Source: Lentzea tibetensis (lineage in GTDB: Bacteria; Actinomycetota; Actinomycetes; Mycobacteriales; Pseudonocardiaceae). Taken from it: DNA of 64,000 nt. Shown piece by piece: positions 1 to 8,701 of the stretch. The stretch covers positions 62,001 through 126,000 of the forward strand of contig NZ_VOBR01000015.1 of assembly GCF_007845675.1 (NCBI RefSeq), written 5' to 3'. Below the pieces are notes generated by a model. The model had not been told where the DNA came from. It worked only from the letters and a program-made list of their open reading frames with translations, and did not search any database. The position numbers and the translations under genes were made by a program. Position 1 is the first letter of the stretch. Each line of letters opens with the position of its first letter.

Positions 1-101
1 GGTCGTTGATGGACTCGTCGAGGAGGACGGTCCATGCTGCGATCAGGTCGCACGCCGCAGCACCTGTAACACCACCAACTGCATGGCGGATCAACCCGGT
101 T

Positions 102-971
102 ATGACCTCGCCCTCGTCTGGTCCCGCGCCCAGTTCTGGTCCAGCCAGATGGATCTTGTTGGCGTTGGGTGTTGTCGCCGATGTGTCCGCTGTGGTGGCT
201 CTGCTGGGACAGGGCATCAAGCCCGTGCTGGTGGTTGCGCTGGCCGTCGCGCTGTTGGCGGGCATCGGGGCCTTGCTGCTGCCGAACAAGCTGTTCAAGG
301 CGGGAGGGGTGCTCCTCATCGTGGCCAGCCTGGTGGTGGGTGTGTTCGTAGTCGGCACACCGCTCGGCGATGCGGCGAGTGGACGCAGCGGAGGGACCAC
401 GGCGTCGTCGGCACCGGACTCGAGCCAGCAGCCCACAACGACTGTGACTACGACAGCAGAGCCCATTTCGAGCAGCACATCGACCCTTGGGACCACCCAG
501 TCAGCAGCTGGTCAGCCGACGTCCAAGGCCTCAGGCCCCACTTGGTACGTCTTGACCGCCCACCAGCCCGTGGCGTTCGGAAACGGGCACAACTCGGTCA
601 ACACGATCACGATTGGCGCCCAGTCCTACCCGGACAGCATCCGTGCCACGTACCCGTCGTCAGCCGCAGACCCGAACAATCGCCGCACCTGGCTCACCGG
701 CGGCAACTGCACGAAGTTGTCCGCGTGGGTTGGTAAGGACGCCGGTTCACCGCGTACTAGCGGCACCGGAAGGTTCGTCGTCCAGGCGGAGGAGGCCGAA
801 ATGGCGGCGGTAGAAGCGACTATCAGCACCCCGGCGCAGCATATGGATGTCGACATCACCGGCGTCGTGCGTCTGACACTCTTCGACACGCGCGGTGGCA
901 GCGCCGATGCGTACAACGCGTGGGGCACCCCGCGGGTCTTTTGCAGCACACCGCCGGGGAAATCGCGCTGA
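102..971 (+). CDS. Hypothetical membrane protein with Ser/Thr-rich linker
   Basis: I do not recognise the family. The 289-residue product starts at the ATG at 102 (an in-frame ATG at 6 gives a poorly conserved-looking extension). It has two closely spaced hydrophobic segments at about residues 16-65, then a Ser/Thr/Gln-rich stretch (about 90-140), which is typical of an exported linker, then a folded C-terminal domain of about 145 residues containing two cysteines. The layout suggests a membrane-anchored protein with an extracytoplasmic domain. It converges on the aldo/keto reductase, with only three bases between the two stop codons. The start could be a little further upstream. Confidence 0.6.
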   Translation: MTSPSSGPAPSSGPARWILLALGVVADVSAVVALLGQGIKPVLVVALAVALLAGIGALLLPNKLFKAGGVLLIVASLVVGVFVVGTPLGDAASGRSGGTTASSAPDSSQQPTTTVTTTAEPISSSTSTLGTTQSAAGQPTSKASGPTWYVLTAHQPVAFGNGHNSVNTITIGAQSYPDSIRATYPSSAADPNNRRTWLTGGNCTKLSAWVGKDAGSPRTSGTGRFVVQAEEAEMAAVEATISTPAQHMDVDITGVVRLTLFDTRGGSADAYNAWGTPRVFCSTPPGKSR

Positions 972-974
972 CCG

Positions 975-1940
975 TCAGCCCATCGGGCGCTCGGGATAGC
1001 CGAGCTCGAGTGCGCTGACGTCGTCCAGAGCAGCGCGGATCGCCGGTGGCAGGGTGAGTTGCTCGGCGTCGAGGGACCCGAGCAGCTGGTTGGTGTCGCG
1101 GGCCCCGACGACGGGTGCGACGACGCCGGGGCGGTCGCGGACCCAGGCGAGTGCGACGCACAGCGGTGAGGTGCCGAGGCCGTCGGCGGCGGTGGTGACG
1201 GCCTGGACGATGCGCGCGGCGCGTTCGGTGCGGTGTTGCTCGACGTATCCGGCGAAGTGCGCGGAGGCGCCGCGTGAGTCGGGTGGGGTGCCGTTGCGGT
1301 ACTTGCCGGTCAGGACGCCGCGGCCGAGTGGTGCCCAGGGCAGGAGTCCGATGCCGTGGTGGGTGGCGGCGGGGGCGACTTCGCGTTCGATGCCGCGTTC
1401 GAGCAGGGAGTACTCGACCTGGGTGGAGATGATGGGGTGCTGGGTGGGCAGGGTGGCGGCGGTGGCGAGTTGCCAGCCCGAGTAGTTGGAGATGCCGGCG
1501 TAGCGGACTTTTCCGCTGGTCACGGCGGTGTCGAGTGCGGTGAGGGTTTCTTCGAGCGGGACGTTGGCGTCCCAGGCGTGGAGCTGCCAGAGGTCGATGT
1601 GGTCGACGTCGAGGCGGCGCAGTGAGCCGTCGAGTGCGGTGAGCAGGGCGCCGCGGGAGGCGCCGCCGCCGAAGGGGCCGTCGGAGCGGCGTGCGACGGC
1701 TTTGGTGGCGATGACCAGCTCTTCGCGGGGGACTACTTCCTTGAGGAGTCCGCCGAGGATGCGTTCGCTCTCGCCTTCGACGTAGACGTCGGCGGTGTCG
1801 ACGAGGGTGCCGCCGGCGTCGGCGAAGGCCATGAGTTGGGTGGCGGCCTCGTCCGCGTCGGTGTCGCGGCCCCACGTCATCGTGCCCAGTGCCGTTCGGG
1901 ACACGCGGAGGCCGCTGCGGCCGAGGTATCGCTGTTCCAC
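975..1940 (-). CDS. Aldo/keto reductase
   Basis: NADPH-dependent oxidoreductase of the aldo/keto reductase superfamily, 321 residues, full length for the family. The start is GTG at 1940. The catalytic tetrad is visible: Asp in DTADVY, Tyr in the same motif, Lys in VIATKA and His in WQLHAW. A cofactor-binding C-terminal segment follows. The physiological substrate cannot be told from sequence. It is divergent from the F420-type oxidoreductase gene with about 70 bases between the starts, so the two may share a control region. Confidence 0.9.
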   Translation of the reverse strand: MEQRYLGRSGLRVSRTALGTMTWGRDTDADEAATQLMAFADAGGTLVDTADVYVEGESERILGGLLKEVVPREELVIATKAVARRSDGPFGGGASRGALLTALDGSLRRLDVDHIDLWQLHAWDANVPLEETLTALDTAVTSGKVRYAGISNYSGWQLATAATLPTQHPIISTQVEYSLLERGIEREVAPAATHHGIGLLPWAPLGRGVLTGKYRNGTPPDSRGASAHFAGYVEQHRTERAARIVQAVTTAADGLGTSPLCVALAWVRDRPGVVAPVVGARDTNQLLGSLDAEQLTLPPAIRAALDDVSALELGYPERPMG

Positions 1941-2011
1941 GTCGGCGATGCTAAGGGGTGATCACCACACAGGCCTGGCAATCGGGGTTACCTGCCAGTA
2001 GGGTCTCGCCC

Positions 2012-3061
2012 GTGCGACTGGGACTCAACCTCGGATATTGGGGCGCCGGCAATGACGCCGCCAACCTTGAGCTGGCCAAGGAGGCCGACCGGCTCGGCTT
2101 CTCGGTGGTGTGGGCCGCGGAAGCCTACGGCTCCGATGTGCCATCGGTGCTCGCTTGGGTGGCTGCGCAGACCGAGCGCATCGACGTGGGCAGTGCGATC
2201 TTCCAGATCCCTGCCCGGACGCCCGCCATGGCGGCGATGACAGCGGCGACGCTGGACACGTTGTCCGGTGGCCGGTTCCGGATGGGGCTCGGCGTGTCGG
2301 GCCCGCAGGTGTCCGAGGGCTGGCACGGCGTGCGCTTCGACAAGCCGCTGGCGCGGACGCGTGAGTACGTGGAGATCGTGAAGCTGGCGTTGTCGCGGCA
2401 GAAGCTGCGTTACGAGGGCGAGCACTACACGTTGCCGCTGCCGGACGGTCCTGGCAAGGCGTTGCAGCTGACGGTGCACCCGGTGCGGGAGCAGATCCCG
2501 ATCTACCTGGCGGCGGTGGGCCCGAAGAACCTGGAGCTCGCGGGTGAGATCGCGGACGGGTGGCTGGCGGTGTTCTTCTCGCCGGAGCACTCGGGTGAGT
2601 CGCTCGCGTCGGTGAAGGCCGGTCGGGAGAAGGCCGGTAAGACGATGGACGGGTTCGACGTCGTGCCGACGGCGCCGTTGATCGTCGGTGACGACTGGAA
2701 GGCGTGTGCGGACCCGGTGCGGGCGTACGCGGCGCTGTACGTGGGCGGCATGGGGTCGCGCAAGCAGAACTTCTACAACAACCTGATGGTGCGGATGGGT
2801 TTCCCGGACCAGGCGGAGGAGATCCAGAACAAGTACCTGGCGCGGGACTACGAGGGTGCGATGGCGGCGATTCCGCTGGAGTTCCTCGACGCGACGTCGC
2901 TGCTCGGGCCGAAGGAGCGGATCGCGGACAAGATGAAGGCTCTCGCGGCGGCGGGGGTCACCACGCTGTCCGTTTCGCCGATGCTGCAAGATCTGGAGCA
3001 GGGGATCGCGGGCCTTCGCACCGCGGCCGAAGCTCTGGATCTGGCAGGAGTGGGTAGTTGA
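2012..3061 (+). CDS. LLM class F420-dependent oxidoreductase
   Basis: Luciferase-like (TIM-barrel) oxidoreductase expected to use reduced F420, 349 residues. The GTG at 2012 is preferred because the family begins almost at once with the LGLNLGYWG strand; the reading frame opens earlier at 1958 without homology-like sequence. Typical family stretches follow, such as [20 protein letters not shown] and a [15 protein letters not shown] region. The stop overlaps the TTG start of uppP by four bases, so the two are probably translated together. The substrate is unknown. Confidence 0.88.
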   Translation: MRLGLNLGYWGAGNDAANLELAKEADRLGFSVVWAAEAYGSDVPSVLAWVAAQTERIDVGSAIFQIPARTPAMAAMTAATLDTLSGGRFRMGLGVSGPQVSEGWHGVRFDKPLARTREYVEIVKLALSRQKLRYEGEHYTLPLPDGPGKALQLTVHPVREQIPIYLAAVGPKNLELAGEIADGWLAVFFSPEHSGESLASVKAGREKAGKTMDGFDVVPTAPLIVGDDWKACADPVRAYAALYVGGMGSRKQNFYNNLMVRMGFPDQAEEIQNKYLARDYEGAMAAIPLEFLDATSLLGPKERIADKMKALAAAGVTTLSVSPMLQDLEQGIAGLRTAAEALDLAGVGS

Positions 3062-3882
3062 GCTGGTTGCAGGCTCTGGTTCTCGGACTCGTCCAAGGAC
3101 TGACGGAATTCCTGCCCATTTCTTCCTCGGCGCACGTTCGCATCGTGTCGACGTTGTTCTTCGGCAAGGATGCGGGTGCGTCGTTCACGGCGGTCATCCA
3201 GCTCGGGACCGAGGTCGCGGTGCTGATCTACTTCGCGAAGGACATCGGGCGGTTCGTCTCCTCCTGGTTTCGCGGGTTGTTCAGCGCCGCGGCCCGGCGC
3301 GAGCCGGATTACAAGCTGGCCTGGTACGTGATCATCGGGTCGATCCCGATCAGCGTGCTGGGGTATCTGTTGAAGGACGAGATCCGCACGTCGGCGCGGA
3401 ATCTGTGGATCACGGCGACGATGCTGGTGGTGTTCGGTCTGCTGCTGGGTCTGGCGGACCAGTTGGCGAAGCACGCGCGTGATCAGCTGACGATGCGGGA
3501 CGCGATCGGGATGGGTCTGGCGCAGGCGATGGCGCTGATTCCCGGTGTGTCGCGGTCGGGTGGCACGTTGACGGCGGGTCTGGCGCTGGGGCTGACGCGT
3601 GAGTCGGCGGCGCGGTACTCGTTCCTGCTGGCGATTCCGGCGGTGTTCGGTGCGGGGTTGTTCAGCATTCCCGATGTGCTGGACCGGTCCGGGGCGAACA
3701 CGGCGTCGGTGCCGCAGATGGTGGTGGCGACGATCGTGGCGTTCGCGGTCGGGTACGCCACGATCGCGTGGTTGTTGAAGTACGTGTCGAAGCACAGCTA
3801 CTCGGCTTTCGTCTGGTACCGGCTGCTCCTGGGCATCGTCCTGATGGGGCTTCTGTCGATGGGTCTGCTGCCCGCCACCTAA
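3058..3882 (+). CDS. uppP: Undecaprenyl-diphosphatase (UppP/BacA)
   Basis: Integral-membrane phosphatase that dephosphorylates undecaprenyl diphosphate, recycling the lipid carrier for peptidoglycan and other wall polymers. Its 274 residues match the family. The family signatures are the N-terminal [15 protein letters not shown] and the second motif [15 protein letters not shown], with the catalytic Glu, Ser and Arg in place. Several hydrophobic helices run the length of the protein. It starts at a TTG that overlaps the stop of the upstream oxidoreductase (TTGA). The next gene follows after nine bases, indicating one transcript. Confidence 0.95.
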   Translation: MSWLQALVLGLVQGLTEFLPISSSAHVRIVSTLFFGKDAGASFTAVIQLGTEVAVLIYFAKDIGRFVSSWFRGLFSAAARREPDYKLAWYVIIGSIPISVLGYLLKDEIRTSARNLWITATMLVVFGLLLGLADQLAKHARDQLTMRDAIGMGLAQAMALIPGVSRSGGTLTAGLALGLTRESAARYSFLLAIPAVFGAGLFSIPDVLDRSGANTASVPQMVVATIVAFAVGYATIAWLLKYVSKHSYSAFVWYRLLLGIVLMGLLSMGLLPAT

Positions 3883-3891
3883 GGTGGGGTC

Positions 3892-4578
3892 ATGGCCACT
3901 GTCATCCTGTTGCGTCACGCCCGGTCGACCGCGAACGGCTCGGGTGTGCTCGCCGGGCGTTCGCTCGGGGTGGGTCTGGACGAGCGGGGGCAGGCGCAGG
4001 CGGCTGCTCTGGTGGATCGGTTGAAGGGTGTGCCGGTCGCTGCGGTCGTGTCGTCGCCGTTGCAGCGGTGTGAGGAGACCTTGGCGCCGTTGCTGGCCGA
4101 TCAGCAGCTCGCGGCGGTGTCCGAACCGGACTTGTCCGAAGTGGACTACGGGGCGTGGACGGGTCGTGCGTTGTCCGAGCTCGGTGGTGAGCCGCTGTGG
4201 AAGGTGGTGCAGCAGCACCCGTCCGCGGCCGTGTTCCCCGAGGGTGAGGGGCTGGCGAACGTGCAGGCGCGTGCTGTCGCGGCGGTGCGGGCGCATGATG
4301 CGCGGATCGCGGCGGAGTTCGGGCCGGGTGCGATCTGGTTGTTGTGCAGCCACGGTGATGTGATCAAGTCGGTGCTGGCGGACGCGCTCGGGGTGCACCT
4401 GGACGGGTTCCAGCGGATCGTGGTGGATCCGTGTTCGGTGTCGGTGGTGCAGTACACCGAGACGAGGCCGTTCGTGTTGCGGGTCAACGACAACGGCGGT
4501 GATCTGTCCGGTGTGGTGCCTCCGCGGGAGGAGAAGAAGCCGACGTCGGATGCGACCGTGGGTGGCGCGACCGGCTGA
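3892..4578 (+). CDS. Histidine phosphatase family protein (MSMEG_4193-like)
   Basis: Cytoplasmic phosphoglycerate-mutase-like phosphatase, 228 residues. The phosphate-accepting RHARST motif (family RHGxx) is at residues 8-13, and the second catalytic histidine is in LCSHGDVIK. It lies nine bases after uppP, an arrangement widely conserved in actinobacteria, where this protein is called the MSMEG_4193 family phosphomutase. In many relatives a DUF3090 gene and mshC follow; here a secreted protease on the other strand follows instead. The C-terminal 20 residues are charged and probably disordered. Confidence 0.88.
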   Translation: MATVILLRHARSTANGSGVLAGRSLGVGLDERGQAQAAALVDRLKGVPVAAVVSSPLQRCEETLAPLLADQQLAAVSEPDLSEVDYGAWTGRALSELGGEPLWKVVQQHPSAAVFPEGEGLANVQARAVAAVRAHDARIAAEFGPGAIWLLCSHGDVIKSVLADALGVHLDGFQRIVVDPCSVSVVQYTETRPFVLRVNDNGGDLSGVVPPREEKKPTSDATVGGATG

Positions 4579-4598
4579 GGCCGGCCGCGCCGGGGTTC

Positions 4599-6191
4599 CT
4601 ACGGGCTGACGAGCTGGATCTCTCTGTGCAGTGCGGTGTCGACGGCCGGGTAGAGGCTGACCTCGCCGTCGCTCCAGCGCACGATGAGGTCGTTGGCGCG
4701 TTGGTTGGCGGCGAACGCCCCGCCGGAGACGACGGTGGCGTGGGTCCACAGGTCGTCGGGTGCGCGCACCTGGTGTTCGGTGCCGAAACCGCCGGTGCTG
4801 ACGTCGGAGTAGATGGTGAGTTCGCCGTCGCTCCAGCGGACGAGCAGGTCGCTGGTGGCTGAGCCGGTGAAGTCGCCGCCGCTGATGGTCTGGGCGTGGG
4901 TCCAGGTGCTGTTGGGTGCGGCGAGCCGGGTCTCGCGGCCGAGGCTGTTGGCGGCGATGTCGGCGTAGAGGGTGACCTCGCCGTCGGTCCACACGACGAT
5001 CAGGTCGTCGCGCTGGCCGTTGCCGGTGTAGCGGCCGGCGGCGATGTGGGAGGCGTGGTCGCGCCACAGGTCGTTGGGGGCGGTGAGCGTGGTTTCGCCG
5101 TGGAATCCGCCCTGGTCCACGGTCTGGTACAGGGTGACTTCGCCGTCGGTCCAGCGCACGACCAGGCCGTCGCGGCCCGCACCGGTGTTGACGGCGGCGA
5201 TGCTCTTGGCGTGGGTCCAGATGCTGTCGGGGGCGGCGAGCCGGGTTTCGCCGGCGAACGGCTTCTGCGGGTCGGTGCTGGTGCTGCCCTGGTAGAGGGT
5301 GACCTCGCCGTCGCTCCACTTGACGATCATGTCCATGTGCCTGCTGCCGCCCGCTGATCCGCCGGTGTAGTAGCCGGAGGTGATCAGGTCGGCGTGCTTC
5401 CAGGTGGCGCCGGAGCCGAGCGGGTAGCCGAGGTTGCCGTCGCCGGGTGGGACGGGGCTGGTGACGGCCTTGTCGTAGAGGGCCTTGACCTTCGCGTCGA
5501 AGCGGACGCTGTAGTTGCGGGCGTCGGTCGGCGGGAGCTTCTGGCCGCGGCCGCCGATCACGCCGATGACGTCGGTGGTGCCTTTGGCGACCCAGGGGCC
5601 GCCGCTGAAGCCGCTGGGGATGCCGAGGCACTGCAGGGTTTCCCAGTGCTGGTCGTTGCGGCTCGCGGTGGCGTCGCAGGAGTACGGCTTGTCCTTGGCG
5701 GACGGGTAGCCGGTCACGGTGGCGTCGGCGGGGAGTGCGGCGTCGATCTTGAGCCGCAGTGCGGAGCCGGTGGCTTCGGCGACGTTCTTGCCGTTGCGCT
5801 TCTCCAGCACGACGAACGCGAAGTCGTAGGGCGATCCGCCGGTGCCTTCGGTTCCGTTGATGTCGTTGTCGGTCTTCCAGCCGTCGTCGACGTAGGTGGC
5901 GAGGCCGCGCCAGGTGCCGTGGGGGGCTTGGCCGTCGTGGTAGCCGGGGGTGAAGTAGATGTTGCGCTCGCCGTACACGCAGTGCGCGGCGGTGACGATG
6001 ATGTTGGGGCCGACGATGCTGGCGGAGCAGCCGTGGTCGTTCGGGTTGCTGCTGCCCGAGAGCGAGCCGATCGCCGGGTGCGGTGCGGTCTCGTGGGCTT
6101 GGGGGGTGGCCGCCGACGCGGTCGCGACCGGGAGGCACGCGACGGTCAGGGCCAGAGCGGTCGCCCAGCGGGCGACGGTTCTGTTGGACAC
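4599..6191 (-). CDS. Secreted trypsin-like serine protease with five C-terminal repeats
   Basis: Exported S1-family protease, 530 residues from the GTG at 6191 (a TTG at 6221 is an alternative). A signal peptide covers about residues 1-27. The catalytic triad is visible as His70 (TAAHC), Asp123 (YDFAF) and Ser196 (GFSGGPW), with cysteine pairs around His70 and before the serine. From about residue 255 to the end are five tandem repeats of about 52 residues. Each repeat carries W-[ST]-DGE-[VL]-[TS]-[LI]-Y and ends in a [LV]-x-[AS]-P step. These look like a beta-propeller or lectin-type binding module. The target of the binding module is unknown. Confidence 0.88.
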   Translation of the reverse strand: MSNRTVARWATALALTVACLPVATASAATPQAHETAPHPAIGSLSGSSNPNDHGCSASIVGPNIIVTAAHCVYGERNIYFTPGYHDGQAPHGTWRGLATYVDDGWKTDNDINGTEGTGGSPYDFAFVVLEKRNGKNVAEATGSALRLKIDAALPADATVTGYPSAKDKPYSCDATASRNDQHWETLQCLGIPSGFSGGPWVAKGTTDVIGVIGGRGQKLPPTDARNYSVRFDAKVKALYDKAVTSPVPPGDGNLGYPLGSGATWKHADLITSGYYTGGSAGGSRHMDMIVKWSDGEVTLYQGSTSTDPQKPFAGETRLAAPDSIWTHAKSIAAVNTGAGRDGLVVRWTDGEVTLYQTVDQGGFHGETTLTAPNDLWRDHASHIAAGRYTGNGQRDDLIVVWTDGEVTLYADIAANSLGRETRLAAPNSTWTHAQTISGGDFTGSATSDLLVRWSDGELTIYSDVSTGGFGTEHQVRAPDDLWTHATVVSGGAFAANQRANDLIVRWSDGEVSLYPAVDTALHREIQLVSP

Positions 6192-6244
6192 GGGTTCGAC
6201 GTTAGGGAGAGCCGCTGACAAGTTGATGACGCGTGCTGAGGTCG

Positions 6245-6637
6245 CTACCGGGTGACGCTCGGCGGGTAGTCGTCGAGCACCAGGTAGTCGGATTCGGGGT
6301 CGGGTTCGTCTTTGGTGTCGTAGTCGAACTCGCCGGTGGCCCAGCGCGCGTGGGTGATCACGTCGTTCTCGATGAAGATGTCAAACTGGTTCGGGGTGTG
6401 GACCGCGGGCGGGGCGTGGGGTCCGCCGCAGCCGGGGCACGGGGAGCCGAGTCCGTCGGTGACGACGAGGCGGTGGCCGGGTTCGCCGCGGCCGTCGGGG
6501 CCCCAGCTGAGGGTGTGGCCGATCTCGAGGTGGTCGTCGTTGCAGCCGCCGAAGAAGAACTGCACGCAGTGGTCGCTGATCGTGTGGCATTTCGGGCACT
6601 CGATGCGGCGCACGTTCAGGTGGCTCCACAACCCCAT
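6245..6637 (-). CDS. Hypothetical protein with zinc-ribbon cysteines
   Basis: A 130-residue soluble protein I cannot assign to a named family. It carries CPKC near residue 14 and CPGC near residue 67, plus single Cys residues between them. This spacing fits one zinc-binding ribbon or two half-sites. The C-terminal third is acidic. The ATG at 6637 is the only sensible start. It stands alone between the trypsin-like and thermolysin-like protease genes on the same strand. A nucleic-acid or protein-binding role would be guesswork. Confidence 0.65.
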   Translation of the reverse strand: MGLWSHLNVRRIECPKCHTISDHCVQFFFGGCNDDHLEIGHTLSWGPDGRGEPGHRLVVTDGLGSPCPGCGGPHAPPAVHTPNQFDIFIENDVITHARWATGEFDYDTKDEPDPESDYLVLDDYPPSVTR

Positions 6638-6684
6638 GGCGTCATGGATACACGGCCGGAGTTGGTGCGGCGAGGCGGTTGCAT

Positions 6685-6726
6685 GCCGAGGCCCGGACCG
6701 TGCAGGGGGGCGGTCCGGGCCTCGGC
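6685..6726. terminator. Perfect 16-bp hairpin downstream of the M4 protease gene
   Basis: Positions 6685-6700 and 6711-6726 are exact reverse complements (16 bp, very GC-rich) around a 10-base loop. The hairpin lies 26 bases past the stop of the minus-strand M4 protease gene, so it probably ends that transcript. The T-rich run (TTCTTTTTC, 6727-6735) is on the plus-strand side, where it would act on plus-strand transcription. It may therefore work in both directions or insulate against antisense reading. Confidence 0.75.
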
Positions 6727-6751
6727 TTCTTTTTCAGGTGGAGCTAGTGGG

Positions 6752-8326
6752 TCACTTGACGTTGACCGCTGCCCACGCGCGGTTCACCGCCGCGTACTCG
6801 GCGCTGGTGGCGCCGTAGAGGTCGGCCGCGGCGGCGAGGGTGCCGGTGCGGGCGGCCGCGTACTTGGTGCTGGAGGTGAACTTGGTGGTCAGTGCGCGGT
6901 ACCAGATCTTCTCGGCCTTGGCGCGGGTGATGCCGGTGACGGGCTGGCCGTCGACGGTCGGGCTGTTGTAGGCGACGCCGTTGATCGTCTTCGGGGTGCT
7001 GCCCTCGGACAGCAGGTAGAAGAAGTGGTTGGCGATGCCGGAGGAGTAGTGCACGTCGACGCTGCCCGCGCTGGTGGACCAGTAGTCGAGCGAGCGGGCG
7101 TCCTTGGACGGCTTGTCCATGTAGCGCAACGGCTTGCCGTCGCCGCGGATGTTGATCTTCTCGCCGATCAGGTAGTCGCCGACGTCCGCGCTGGTGTTCG
7201 CGTAGAACTCGACGGTGCTGCCGAAGATGTCGCTGGTGGCCTCGTTGAGGCCGCCGGACTCACCGGAGTAGATCAGGCCGGCGGTCGCCGAGGTGACGCC
7301 GTGCGACATCTCGTGCGCGGCCACGTCGATCGACGTGAGCGGGTTGCGGTTCTGCGCGCCGTCGCCGTAGGTCATGCAGAAGCAGCCGTCGCTCCAGAAG
7401 GCGTTGACGTAGTTGTTGCCGTAGTGCACCTTGCTGAGCGCGCCGACGCCGTTGTTCTTGATGCCGCTGCGGCCGTGGACGTTCTTGTAGTAGTCCCAGG
7501 TCTTCGCGGCGCCGAACGCGGCGTCCACGCCCGCGGTCGCCTTGTCGGTGTAGGTGCCGTTGCCCCACTTGTTGTCGGCGTCGGTGAACAGGGTGCCGGT
7601 GCCGGAGCCGTTGTTCAGGTTGTTGACCTGCTGGTTGCCGCGCACCGGGTCCTTGAGCTGGAAGCTGCTGCCGGACTGGGTGGTCTCGAGGCTGACGGTG
7701 CCGCTGTAGGTGCTGGCGCCGGTGCCCGAGGCGTGGTGCGTGTCGTCGTAGGTCAGCAGGACCTTGCCGGACTTGGCGTCGGTGAACACGTGCACGTCGC
7801 TGGGCGTCTGGTCGGCCTTGATACCGCTCAGCACGGTCTCCCAGGCGAGGACGGGCGCGGTGTCCAGCGCGTACACGACGAGCTTGGGCGCGGCCTGCGT
7901 CCACTGGACGCCCGGCTGGCCTGCGACGGCTGCGTTGGCCGCGGCGGGTGCCGCGATGTCCGGGGTGACCGACAGGTTGGTCAGCTGGGCCTTGCTGGCC
8001 TTCTCCACCGAACGGATCTCGCCGGATCCGGTCTGGCGGACGACCATGTCGCCGCCGATGACGCGCAGTCCGTTGTAGGTGCGGTCGTAGCGCAGGTGGC
8101 GGGTGCCGTCGGCGTCGGTGACGACGTCCTTCGGGACGAGCTGCTCCTGGCCGCTCAGTCCGATCGCCGATCCGATCGCGGACGCCTGCTGCTCGGCGAA
8201 CCTCAAGGCGGTGGCCTTGGTCTCGAGCGGGCTGACCGCTTGTTCTGGCGCGGCGTGTGCGCTGTTGACGCTCACCAGTGCCACCGACGCCAGAGCCACG
8301 CAGTAGCCGAGGGCTTTGCGCTTCAT
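6752..8326 (-). CDS. Secreted M4 (thermolysin-like) neutral metalloprotease
   Basis: Exported zinc endopeptidase, 524 residues. A Sec signal peptide occupies about residues 1-26. It is followed by a propeptide (FTP and PepSY-like) to about residue 190, which is normally removed by self-cleavage. The zinc and catalytic motif HEMSH sits near residue 337, with the third ligand in the downstream GGLNEATSD segment. The C-terminal all-helical domain is complete, including the His of DVHYSSGIANHFFY. Start ATG at 8326 with a GGAACGGAG-type ribosome site. An inverted repeat lies 30 bases upstream. Confidence 0.95.
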   Translation of the reverse strand: MKRKALGYCVALASVALVSVNSAHAAPEQAVSPLETKATALRFAEQQASAIGSAIGLSGQEQLVPKDVVTDADGTRHLRYDRTYNGLRVIGGDMVVRQTGSGEIRSVEKASKAQLTNLSVTPDIAAPAAANAAVAGQPGVQWTQAAPKLVVYALDTAPVLAWETVLSGIKADQTPSDVHVFTDAKSGKVLLTYDDTHHASGTGASTYSGTVSLETTQSGSSFQLKDPVRGNQQVNNLNNGSGTGTLFTDADNKWGNGTYTDKATAGVDAAFGAAKTWDYYKNVHGRSGIKNNGVGALSKVHYGNNYVNAFWSDGCFCMTYGDGAQNRNPLTSIDVAAHEMSHGVTSATAGLIYSGESGGLNEATSDIFGSTVEFYANTSADVGDYLIGEKINIRGDGKPLRYMDKPSKDARSLDYWSTSAGSVDVHYSSGIANHFFYLLSEGSTPKTINGVAYNSPTVDGQPVTGITRAKAEKIWYRALTTKFTSSTKYAAARTGTLAAAADLYGATSAEYAAVNRAWAAVNVK

Positions 8327-8355
8327 GGACGCTCCGTTCCAATGCAGGGGACTCC

Positions 8356-8384
8356 TGGTCCGGCGTTACAGGGAAACCGGACCA
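8356..8384. promoter_or_regulatory. Inverted repeat upstream of the M4 protease gene
   Basis: TGGTCCGG at 8356-8363 and its exact complement CCGGACCA at 8377-8384, separated by 13 bases. It lies 30-58 bases before the protease ATG on the minus strand. This fits an operator or a 5'-leader hairpin. No regulator gene is adjacent, so the binding protein is unknown. Confidence 0.45.
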
Positions 8385-8655
8385 AGTGCCGAGGAACACC
8401 CGACCATCGTTCGATGACCGGGCGTAGTGATCGTATTGCGGGCAGTGCATGTTTGACCCTCCTCCCAGAATCCGAGATCGCTTCACAAAACGAGCTACTT
8501 CGCTGGTCAGGAGATCGGGATTTGCCCGAATAGTGGAACAAAAGGGCAGCTCAACCGGGGTGGAAACAACTCGGAAACAAACAGCGACGTACCCGCCTAC
8601 GGGCTATTCGGCTGCACCGTTCAGCGCAGCCCGCCCGGCGGGGGTCATGTTTAGT

Positions 8656-8680
8656 GTTAACGGCGTGAACGAGCGTTAAC
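8656..8680. repeat. GTTAACG/CGTTAAC inverted repeat beside the recombinase gene
   Basis: GTTAACG at 8656-8662 and CGTTAAC at 8674-8680 flank an 11-base spacer, ending 21 bases from the recombinase stop codon. The A/T-rich arms stand out in this GC-rich sequence. Two short arms around a central spacer resemble a tyrosine-recombinase core or a repressor site, but this is inference from position and symmetry only. Confidence 0.4.
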
Positions 8681-8701
8681 GTGCGCCGTTCGGTCTATCC
8701 A

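Larger units (their letters stand above)
8327..8701. other. Intergenic region between M4 protease and recombinase
   Basis: 375 bases with no convincing gene. Two short open frames here lack family features and have codon positions unlike the neighbouring genes. The region is less GC-rich than its surroundings. It holds the upstream region of the M4 protease, including the inverted repeat at 8356-8384, and at the other end the inverted repeat at 8656-8680 just past the recombinase stop. Confidence 0.6.

Noticed and set aside
2848-6138. A 1096-codon open frame on the minus strand
   Set aside because: It is the shadow of uppP, the phosphatase and the protease; the product is an Arg/Pro/His-rich text with no domain.
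8449-8679. A 76-codon open frame between the M4 protease and the recombinase
   Set aside because: Codon composition is unlike the neighbours, there is no ribosome site, and it overlaps the M4 upstream region.
8656-8680. A chromosomal dif site
   Set aside because: The arms are only 7 bp and do not match the actinobacterial dif pattern I know; kept only as an inverted repeat of unknown role.
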